Below, in pieces: positions 6,571-13,100 of a stretch of DNA of 15,923 nucleotides. The stretch is from NCBI GenBank assembly GCA_041687095.1, contig JAWLCQ010000111.1, positions 1 to 15,923 on the forward strand. The letters run 5' to 3'. Source of the DNA: JAWLCQ01 sp041687095 (lineage in GTDB: Bacteria > Planctomycetota > Phycisphaerae > SM23-33). A program made the translations under genes and the position numbers. Numbering within the stretch: position 1 is the stretch's first letter; every line of letters starts with the position of its first letter. The notes beneath the pieces are model-generated. The model had not been told where the DNA came from. It saw only the letters and a list, made by a program, of their open reading frames with translations, and did no database searches.

Positions 6571-7485
6571 ATGACCGCCACCCTGACGAACCCCGAACTG
6601 CTTTGCTCGTTTGATGGCCTGAGTCTAGGTCTGCCGGCTGCTCCTCCCGTCCCCACGCGGGCGGAGGAGGTCGAGTACGTCCCGCACGAGTCGTTCTCCG
6701 ACCCCAAGGCCGAAGCCGAACTCTGGGGCCCCGACCGCCCCGTCATCCACGTCCCGCACTACCGTCCGTACTCCGAGGACGAGGATCCCGGCCCCCAGCG
6801 CCGCGCCCTGAGCCCCGAGGAGGAGCGGACGATGTTCCTCCGCTACAACTACGCCAAGTACCGCCTCGCCAAACTGCTCCGCACGCGGCCGTCCCGTCGA
6901 TCGCAGGGCTGGGATGGCGATGTCCGCACCTGGGCCCGCCGCGCCGAAGAGGCCCGCTGCAACCTGGTGCACGCCAACCTCGCCCTCGTGCCCGCCATGG
7001 CCCGCAACGCCCGCACCATGGGCGTCGAATTGGGCGACCTCATCGCCGAGGGCAACATGGCCGTCCTCCGCTCCATCGAGAAGTTCGACCTCTCCCGCGG
7101 GTACAAGTTCTCCACCTACGCCTGCCGCTCCATCCTCTCGGCCTTCCGGCAGCTGTCGATGAAGGCCCAGCGCCGCCGCATGGTCTTCCCCGTCGAGTTC
7201 GACCCCGAACTCGAACGCTCCGACGCCATCGACAAGCGCCACGAGCGCCAGCGCACCGACGCCATCGAGGCCGTTCGCGAGGTGCTCTCCAAGCACCATC
7301 TGCTCCTGACGGACCTGGAGCACCGCGTGATCCTGGAGCGCTTCCCGGTGTTCTCCGACGGCAAGCGGCGGACGCTGGCGCAGATCGGAACGGAAGTGGG
7401 CCTGACGAACGAGCGGATCCGGCAGATCGAGAAGCGATCGCTGCAGAAGCTGCGCCTGGCCCTCGAGGACCATTTCGCCGCCTGA
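6571..7485 (+). CDS. Sigma-70-family RNA polymerase sigma factor, divergent region 2
   Basis: This 304-residue protein is a sigma-70-family factor. The first ~80 residues are acidic and proline-rich and unlike a canonical region 1.1. Region 2 (about 131-200) reads NLVHANLALVPAMARN, then GDLIAEGNMAVLRSIEKFDLSRGYKFSTYACRSILSAFRQL. Region 4 (about 245-298) reads LTDLEHRVILERF, then TLAQIGTEVGLTNERIRQIEKRSLQKLR, the intact -35-recognition helix-turn-helix. No clear region 3 fits in the ~45-residue linker. After STYA, the usual WW-IRQA is replaced by CRSILSA (Cys185, Arg186), so promoter melting at -10 is probably non-canonical. AAGGA nine bases before the ATG supports the start. No anti-sigma gene is adjacent; the preceding HicB-like and CBM48 proteins may be regulators, which is speculation. 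Confidence 0.9.
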   Translation: MTATLTNPELLCSFDGLSLGLPAAPPVPTRAEEVEYVPHESFSDPKAEAELWGPDRPVIHVPHYRPYSEDEDPGPQRRALSPEEERTMFLRYNYAKYRLAKLLRTRPSRRSQGWDGDVRTWARRAEEARCNLVHANLALVPAMARNARTMGVELGDLIAEGNMAVLRSIEKFDLSRGYKFSTYACRSILSAFRQLSMKAQRRRMVFPVEFDPELERSDAIDKRHERQRTDAIEAVREVLSKHHLLLTDLEHRVILERFPVFSDGKRRTLAQIGTEVGLTNERIRQIEKRSLQKLRLALEDHFAA

Positions 7486-7516
7486 CACGCGTTTCCGTGC
7501 GTTCTCGGACGGGTGC

Positions 7517-7579
7517 CGTGGGTTGCGGAGCGCAGCGGCTTGCCCCGGCGCAGCCCTGGCGAAGCCGGGAGCAACCACG
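7517..7579 (+). repeat. Structured spacer element between sigma factor and ferredoxin genes
   Basis: CGTGGGTTGC (7517-7526) pairs with GCAACCACG (7571-7579) with one bulged G, enclosing GC-rich inner hairpins such as CCCTGGC-GAA-GCCGGG (7554-7569). The whole looks like a branched RNA or a dispersed palindromic repeat. It starts 32 bases after the sigma factor stop. There is no T-run, so an attenuating or RNA-processing role is as likely as termination. Confidence 0.4.
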
Positions 7580-7658
7580 TCCAATCGACATTGCTTGCGA
7601 AGTACCTGGAATGCGCCTGACACGCCGCCCGCCCACGCGGAACGGCAAGGAGAATGCC

Positions 7659-7847
7659 ATGAAAGCCACCGTCGACGACACCTGCACCGGCTGCGGGCTG
7701 TGCCCGGATATGTGCCCCGAAGTGTTCGAACTGGGCGACGACGGGTTCGCCAAGGTCATCGCCGACCCCGTCCCGGAATCGGCCGAGGACTCCGCTCGCG
7801 AGGCCGCCCAAAGCTGCCCCGTCGAAGCGATCCACATCGAGGAGTAG
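7659..7847 (+). CDS. Small 4Fe-4S ferredoxin
   Basis: This 62-residue acidic protein is a single-cluster ferredoxin of the Thermotoga/Clostridium single-cluster type, a soluble low-potential electron carrier. Cys9, Cys12, Cys15 (CTGCGLC) and Cys53 (SCPVEAI) are the four expected [4Fe-4S] ligands. Cys19 in DMCPEVFEL matches the position that forms a disulfide in some relatives, but its usual partner is absent here. The frame is open upstream to 7497, yet AAGGAG six bases before the ATG at 7659 and the compact family length fix the start. The nearest upstream gene is the sigma factor 173 bases away, separated by a structured element. No redox partner enzyme is encoded nearby, so its electron donor and acceptor cannot be inferred. 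Confidence 0.93.
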   Translation: MKATVDDTCTGCGLCPDMCPEVFELGDDGFAKVIADPVPESAEDSAREAAQSCPVEAIHIEE

Positions 7848-7870
7848 CCCCTTCCCTGCTCCGCAGAGCA

Positions 7871-7897
7871 GCAGGGATGCAGGGGACGCAGGGGATG
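7871..7897 (+). repeat. 27-nt 3'-end repeat, copy A (after ferredoxin gene)
   Basis: A 27-base unit built on GATGCAGGGG begins 24 bases after the ferredoxin stop. It matches 26 of 27 bases with 15737-15763, which also begins 24 bases after a stop. A hairpin (CTGCTC-CGCA-GAGCAG, 7856-7871) lies between the stop and the repeat. The minus-strand gene ending at 8088 is followed by a degraded version in inverted orientation (about 8022-8050). Confidence 0.7.
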
Positions 7898-7904
7898 CCA
7901 AGAA

Positions 7905-7956
7905 GAGGTTAGAGGTGAGAGGTGAGAGGTTAGAGGCGAGAGGTTAGAGGTGAGAG
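7905..7956 (+). repeat. GAGGTKA heptamer array, seven units
   Basis: Seven consecutive 7-base units (GAGGTTA, GAGGTGA, GAGGTGA, GAGGTTA, GAGGCGA, GAGGTTA, GAGGTGA) plus GAG run without a break. The same unit forms a four-copy array at 14442-14469. Such arrays are prone to copy-number change. This one lies between two convergent genes. Confidence 0.85.
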
Positions 7957-7993
7957 AGGCGGATAGGCCCCTCCGGTCTCTAACCTCTCGCCT
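7934..7993 (+). terminator. Long hairpin between convergent genes, candidate terminator
   Basis: AGGCGAGAGGTTAGAG (7934-7949) and its exact reverse complement (7978-7993) give a 16 bp perfect stem with a 28-base loop that can pair further (GAGG with CCTC). The left arm is part of the heptamer array. On + it is followed by TTTACACTTTACG, a fair U-rich tail for the ferredoxin transcript. On - there is no T-run. Confidence 0.5.
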
Positions 7994-8087
7994 TTACACT
8001 TTACGCTTGGTTCCCCCCCCGTGCATCCGCTGCATGCCTGCTCTGCTGTTGTGGCATGCCCGGACCGCGTGGTGGGGGAGGGGGCGG

Positions 8088-9113
8088 TCAGCCCTGGGCG
8101 CGGAGGCGGAGGACGTCGAGCTTCTCGCGGACCTCCTGGGCCATGCGGCTGTTGGGGTACTCGCGGACGATCTGCTCCCCGGTGGCGACGGCGTCCTTCC
8201 ACTGTTCGTCGGCGACGCTGATGGCGAACTGCACGCCGAGGTTGTGGAGCTTGGCGCGGAACACGCCGCGGGCGCTCTCGGCGAGGGCGGCGGCCTCCTG
8301 GGGGGTGAGGTAGCGGTCCAGCTCCCGCAGCAGTTCCACTCCGCGGTCGATGTCGTTGCGGCGGACCGCTTCCCCGTACTCCTGCAGGAGGGAGCGCTTG
8401 TGGCCCATGCGGGCGGCGTCGACCCGTTGGGGGAGGGCGGCGATCTTCTCGTTGTTGGAGAACTGCTTCGTCAGCCGCTGCGCCTCGCGCATCGCCTGGG
8501 CGAAGTCCCCCCGCTCGATGATCGTCTGCACGCGCTTGACCGCGCGGTCGACATTCTCGTCCTGGGTGGCCTTGCGGGCCGACTCGATCTCCGTCCGCAG
8601 CCGCTGGGCCTCGTCGGAGTACCCGAACTTCTTCTCGATGTTGTCCACGAGCGTCTGGGCGGTCTGGAAGTCCTGACGGATCAGGTCCTCCTGGATGGTC
8701 TCGCGGAAGGCGTCGATCTCGCGGTCGCGGTAGATGAGGCTCTTGGCCTGGTCGGAGAGCGTGGACAGGTCCGCGATGCGGCGGAGCGTTTCCACCTCGC
8801 TCTCCAGGAGGGCCTCCACGCGGCCCATGCGGCCGGCGGTGGTGGTGACGGCTTCCTCGTTGGCGACGAAGAGCGGGACGAACCCGTAGGCCACGATGGC
8901 CCAGAGGGCGGAGACGACGGCGCAGGCGATGGCGAGTGCTCCGGCGACGGTCACGCCGACGACAAACTCGCTGCGGTAGGATCCGTCCACGGACACGTGC
9001 ACGATGGCCAGGATGGCCGCGATGACCACCAGGGCCAGGAAGATGAGCGTGACGGCGAGGACGGGACGGGCGAACTTGGCGATCCATTCGAAACGTCGAG
9101 ACTGGGGAGCCAT
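8088..9113 (-). CDS. Two-TM membrane protein with helical (TPR-like) C-terminus, function unknown
   Basis: I do not recognise this 341-residue protein. Residues about 15-40 and 50-82 are two hydrophobic segments (VLAVTLIFLALVVIAAILAIV; VVGVTVAGALAIACAVVSAL). The remaining ~250 residues are charged and helical, with heptad-like stretches (about 90-150) and TPR-like hairpins about 40 residues apart, such as DFQTAQTLVDNIEKKFGYSDEAQRL, DFAQAMREAQRLTKQFSNNEKIAAL and QWKDAVATGEQIVREYPNSRMAQEV. With no signal peptide and a short N-terminus, both ends are probably cytoplasmic. The frame is open further upstream to 9296, but AAGGAG eight bases before the ATG at 9113 and the lack of coding character upstream set the start. 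It is convergent with the ferredoxin gene and divergent from blaI. A scaffolding role is a guess from the fold. Confidence 0.75.
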   Translation of the reverse strand: MAPQSRRFEWIAKFARPVLAVTLIFLALVVIAAILAIVHVSVDGSYRSEFVVGVTVAGALAIACAVVSALWAIVAYGFVPLFVANEEAVTTTAGRMGRVEALLESEVETLRRIADLSTLSDQAKSLIYRDREIDAFRETIQEDLIRQDFQTAQTLVDNIEKKFGYSDEAQRLRTEIESARKATQDENVDRAVKRVQTIIERGDFAQAMREAQRLTKQFSNNEKIAALPQRVDAARMGHKRSLLQEYGEAVRRNDIDRGVELLRELDRYLTPQEAAALAESARGVFRAKLHNLGVQFAISVADEQWKDAVATGEQIVREYPNSRMAQEVREKLDVLRLRAQG

Positions 9114-9347
9114 GGGGGCAACTCCTTCCCTGAAGCGGTATGGCCTCACATCGAGCCAAAACGCCCCGATGCCGGCCCACGACAATCTACGCGCGCCGCG
9201 GAGCGATGTCAAACCTACTATCGGCCGGATCGGGCTCTGGAGTGTGGCCGATTCTTCGGAAACGCCCCTCTCCACGCGTCTGTCCACCGCTGCCAACGAG
9301 ATGCCGGGCGCACAGGAAAACTACGATTCGGACGGGAATCCCGTTCG

Positions 9348-9389
9348 TGGGGCACGGGCAGAAGCCCACCGGGTGCTGCCCGTGCCCCA
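9348..9389. repeat. Large perfect hairpin between divergent genes
   Basis: TGGGGCACGGGCAG (9348-9361) and its exact reverse complement (9376-9389) form a 14 bp GC-rich stem with a 14-base loop. It lies between two divergently transcribed genes, where a terminator would have no obvious use. A dispersed palindromic repeat or a protein-binding site is more likely. Confidence 0.7.
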
Positions 9390-9517
9390 GGGCCGCCCCC
9401 GGCAGACCGGGCTGCCCCGCCCGCCCGCCCCGTTGGCGCCTGTCCCGTGGGCCGGGGTCCCGAGCGGGGTCCGCCCTGCGCGGGGGCGGTCCCTGATCTT
9501 TTCGGTGCGGTTTTTTC

Positions 9518-9545
9518 TTGACCGGGGACGCGATCAGGCTAAAAA
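9518..9545 (+). promoter_or_regulatory. Candidate sigma-70 promoter for the blaI operon
   Basis: TTGACC (9518-9523) and TAAAAA (9540-9545) are 16 bases apart in an AT-rich island that contrasts with the GC-rich surroundings. Transcription from here would give a leader of about 230 bases before the blaI ATG. Confidence 0.4.
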
Positions 9546-9570
9546 TTTGACGGATAGGGCGGCGGCGGGC

Positions 9571-9612
9571 CCCGGGCGCCAAGGGGGACGCCCGGGACCG
9601 CCCCCGGGGGCG
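9571..9612 (+). promoter_or_regulatory. Structured leader of the blaI operon
   Basis: CCCGGGCG (9571-9578) pairs with CGCCCGGG (9589-9596), and a 14-base perfect palindrome CGCCCCCGGGGGCG follows at 9599-9612. Both lie downstream of the likely promoter and could fold in the 5' leader. Function is unknown. Confidence 0.4.
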
Positions 9613-9700
9613 CGACCCCCGCCCGTGAGGACTGGAGACGCGACAACCGAAAGCGAGTGCCGCATCGCTGCATCTCGGGAGTCCTTGCGTCGGGAGGGCT

Positions 9701-9719
9701 ACGGGTTCTATGGACCCGT
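9701..9719 (+). promoter_or_regulatory. Inverted repeat upstream of blaI, possible operator
   Basis: ACGGGT and ACCCGT are inverted arms seven bases apart, centred about 72 bases before the blaI start. As RNA the stem extends to eight pairs through a G-U and a C-G. BlaI-type repressors bind inverted repeats near their own promoter, often with TACA/TGTA cores; those cores are absent here, so the assignment is tentative. Confidence 0.3.
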
Positions 9720-9781
9720 GCCCCCCGGCGGATCGCGGCCGCCGGCTTCGCCCGGTCTCCCTTTTGAAGGAAGAATGGAAC

Positions 9782-10171
9782 ATGGAAGAGCCCGTACGAC
9801 TGAGCCGTCGGGAGCGGCAGATCATGGACGTCATTTACGCCCGCGGTAAGGCGACTGCCAGCGAGGTATGGGGCGACCTGCCCGACCCGCCCTCGCGCAC
9901 GGCGGTGCGGACCCTGCTGCGGATCCTCGAGGACAAGGGCCATCTCGCCCACACGCAGCAGGGGCGGGAGTACGTGTACCATCCGCTGCAGCAGCGCAAG
10001 GCGGCGGGGCAGTCGGCGATGCGGCGGGTGGTGCGGACGTTCTTCGGCGGGTCGCTTGAAAAAGCCGTCGCCGCCCACCTCTCCGACCCCAACGCCGAAC
10101 TCTCCAAGGACGACCTGCAACGCCTGCAGGCCCTCATCCGCGATGCCAAGAAGCGAGGGTCCGGCGAGTGA
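9782..10171 (+). CDS. BlaI/MecI/CopY-family transcriptional repressor
   Basis: This 129-residue protein is a BlaI/MecI-type winged-helix repressor. Residues about 6-75 form the winged helix: LSRRERQIMDVIYARGKATASEVW, then PSRTAVRTLLRILEDKGHLAHTQQGREYVYHPL, where TAVRTLLRILEDKG is the recognition-helix region. The C-terminal dimerisation part (about 85-129) has VRTFFGGSLEKAVAAHL, the site near which related repressors are cut by their partner protease. The ATG at 9782 is supported by AAGGAAG upstream; a nearer ATG at 9775 is out of frame. The stop overlaps the next GTG as GTGA, so repressor and protease-sensor are translationally coupled, as in bla/mec operons. No beta-lactamase or penicillin-binding-protein gene is nearby, so the regulon is probably not antibiotic resistance. 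Confidence 0.92.
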   Translation: MEEPVRLSRRERQIMDVIYARGKATASEVWGDLPDPPSRTAVRTLLRILEDKGHLAHTQQGREYVYHPLQQRKAAGQSAMRRVVRTFFGGSLEKAVAAHLSDPNAELSKDDLQRLQALIRDAKKRGSGE

Positions 10172-13100
10172 TCGCGGGCGGGGCGGCCATCCTGCTCGAC
10201 GCGGCCGTCAAGGGCACCGTCGTCCTGCTGGCGGCGGGGCTGGCCGCGGGGGCCCTGCGCCGTTCGTCCGCCAGCGTCCGCCACGCGGTGTGGCTGCTGG
10301 GGCTGTGCGGGGCGCTGGTCGTCCCGGTGCTCTCGGTCACGCTGCCCGGCCTGCACGTCCTGCCCCCCTGGATCGCCGGGGCCGCCGTCCGCCCCGCCAC
10401 CGAGGAACTGCCCCCCGCCACCGCCCGCGAGCTTGCCCGCTGGTCGGCGATTCGCCCGACCGTCACCGTGGACGACGTCGACCTCCCGGGCGCTCTGCGC
10501 CCGGTGACGAACGGCGACGGGCCCAGGCCCGCCCCAGTGAGCCCTGCCGACACCGCGGGGCCACCGGGAGACTCGCGAGCCACCTCCGCCCTCAACCCCT
10601 CAACCGGTCGCTCCAAGCCTCCGCCCGACCCCACGCAGCCGCCCCCAGGCCTGTTTCCGGCGGTGCGGGCGTGGTCGCCCTTCGCCTGGCTGCTCGGTGC
10701 AACCGTGGTCTTCCTGCCGGTTCTGCTGGGGCGCCTGTGGCTGCGGCGGGTGCGGAAGGAGGCCCTGCCCGTGACGGACGAGGCGTGGCTGGCGCTGCTC
10801 GCCCGCACCTGCGCGGACCTCGGCGTCCGCCGCCGCGTGCGGCTGCTGCAAAGCCCGCTGCGGACCATGCCGATGGTCTGGGGCGTTCGCCGTGTCACGC
10901 TGCTGCTGCCCGAGGACTGCCAGGCCTGGTCGCCCCAGTGCCGCCGGACCGTCCTGCTGCACGAACTGGCCCACGTCGCGCGGTGGGACTGCCTCACCCG
11001 CCTGCTGGGCCAGCTCGCCTGCGCGGTCTACTGGTTTCACCCGCTGGCATGGTGGGCGTGGCGGCGGATGGAACTCGAAAGCGAACGCGCCTGCGACGAC
11101 TTCGCGCTGTGGGCCGGTTCGCCCCCCGACGAGTACGCCGAGCACCTCGTCCGGGCGGCCGCGGGGCTGGCGGCCGATCCACTCCCGTGCTGCGGGAGCA
11201 TCGCCATGGCCCGCCGCTCGCGCCTGGAGGGTCGGGTCCTCGCCATCCTCGACCCCCGCTGCAACCGCCGCGTCCTGACCCGCGCGGGGCTGCTGACGGC
11301 CGGGGCCCTCATCGCCGCCTTCGTCATCCCACTGTCGGTCCTGCGGGCGGTGGAACTGGTGGCCGGTCCACGTGCGGTGACCGAGCCCACCGTAGTCTAC
11401 CGCAACGATTTCGAGCATCCCGCGGGACCGGAGTGGTCGCAGCGCCGCATCGAGCGCGCCCCCCAGGGCGGGCAGCAGTTCCTCGGCAAGTTCTGGAACG
11501 GGCGGGTGACGCTCAAGCTCGCGGACCTGCCCGAGCACGCCATGGTCCGCGTGACGCTGGACCTGTACGTTCTGCTGTCGTGGGACGGCAGCCCCAACGC
11601 CTACCACGGGCCCGACGTGTGGTCGTGCTCCGTCGAGGGCGGACCCACGCTGCTGCGGGCGTCGTTCGCCAACATCGGCAGCGGGCCCTACCAGTCGTTC
11701 CCCTACGACTACCTCTGCGGACCGCTCCAGAAGACCCAGACCGGGGCCCTCGCCGTCGGAACGCTGGGGTACGAGCACTCCGGGCCGGCCCCCGACAACG
11801 ACTCGATCTACCGCCTCACCCTCACCTTCCCCCACGCCGGGCCGGACCTGACGCTGGCGTTCGCCACCGAGGGGCTCAACGGGGCCGACGACGAACTGTG
11901 GGGGCTCGACAACGTCCAGGTCGAACTCCTGCCCCCCCCCCCCCCCCCCCGGGGCGAACGACTCCATGAGCTGTGGGACCGGCTCGCCGACGCGGACCCG
12001 ATGGCGTCCTTGCAGGCCCAGTGGGACCTGACGGCCGCGGGGGAGCAGGTCGTGGCGTTTCTCGCCGACCGCCTGCACCAGTCGCCCCCGGCCGCGGACG
12101 CCCCGCGGGTGCGGACGCTGCTGGCGGAACTCGACAGCGACCAGTGGCGGGTCCGCGACGACGCCTCGCGGGCCCTGGCGGCGATGGGGTCGGCGGTCGC
12201 CCCGGTGCTGCGGGAGCACTTGGAGGACGGCGATCTGCCGGTGGAGGTGCAAGCCCGCGTGCAGGCGGTGTTGGAGACCCTGGGCAAGCGAGCCGTCCCC
12301 GAGGCCTGCCGCCGCTACCGTGCGATGCGGATCCTGTCGATCCTGCGGACGCCCGAGGCCTTCGACGCCCTCGTCCGCCTCGCCGACGACGAGCCCGACG
12401 CCCGCCGGCGTTCGATGGCCCGCGAGTACGCCCGCGAGATCGGCGACGAGGCCATGCAACGCTTCGTCCTCGCCGCCCGCCAGGCCGTCCGCGCCCAGCG
12501 CCTGGACATCGCCGCCGATCACTGCCACCGCGCCCTGTTGGTCGCTCGCGCCTGCGGGCACCCGCAGGCCGCCGAGCTGCGCGAGATCCTCGACCGCATC
12601 GAGACCGCCCGGACGACTGGGGCTCCGCTCGATCCCGACGCGGACGTGATCCTTCCGCCGTCGTCCCTGCGGATCGAGGTCGCCTGCGGAGGATGCCTGT
12701 CGATGGTCCGCCTGCCCCGGGGGCGCTTCCGCGCGCCTGTCCCCCGCGACGTCGCCCCCACGCAGGCCCCCGCCGTCGAGCGCTCACGCCTCGTCGAGAT
12801 CACCTACCCGCTGTACATCTCGTCCACCGAGGTCACCCGCGGCGAGTTCGACGCCGTCATGGGCGAGCGATACGCCCTCGGAACGGACGTCCCGGCCACC
12901 GGGGTCTCCCTCGAAGAGGCCCTGGAGTTCTGCCGCCGCCTCACCGCCATCAGCGGACTGCCCGTCCGCCTGCCCACCGAGGCCGAGTGGGAGTACGCCG
13001 CCCGCTGCGGGCACGACGGGGAGCCCCCGCCCGACATGCCCCCCCCGCAGTTCCCCATCGGCGCCTACGAGGTGCTGTCGCATCCCGACGCGCTATACGC

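Larger units (their letters stand above)
9114..9781. other. Divergent intergenic region rich in inverted repeats
   Basis: No gene is supported in these 668 bases; the open frames are long because GC is high, and none is recognisable. Contents include a 14 bp stem (9348-9389), a GC hairpin (CCGCCC/GGGCGG, 9470-9489), a promoter-like pair (9518-9545), a hairpin and palindrome in the presumed blaI leader (9571-9612), and a short inverted repeat (9701-9719) near the blaI start. Confidence 0.5.

Noticed and set aside
7497..7658. N-terminal extension of the ferredoxin
   Set aside because: The extra residues are not ferredoxin-like, cover a structured spacer, and a better start with AAGGAG exists at 7659.
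7950..9521. 523-codon open frame on +
   Set aside because: It covers the minus-strand two-TM protein and the repeat block in antisense; no ribosome-binding site or domain supports it.
10056..11969. 637-codon open frame on + overlapping the BlaI/M56 genes
   Set aside because: Its Arg/Pro/Gly-rich translation is an out-of-frame reading of the M56 fusion gene, which has clear motifs in its own frame.
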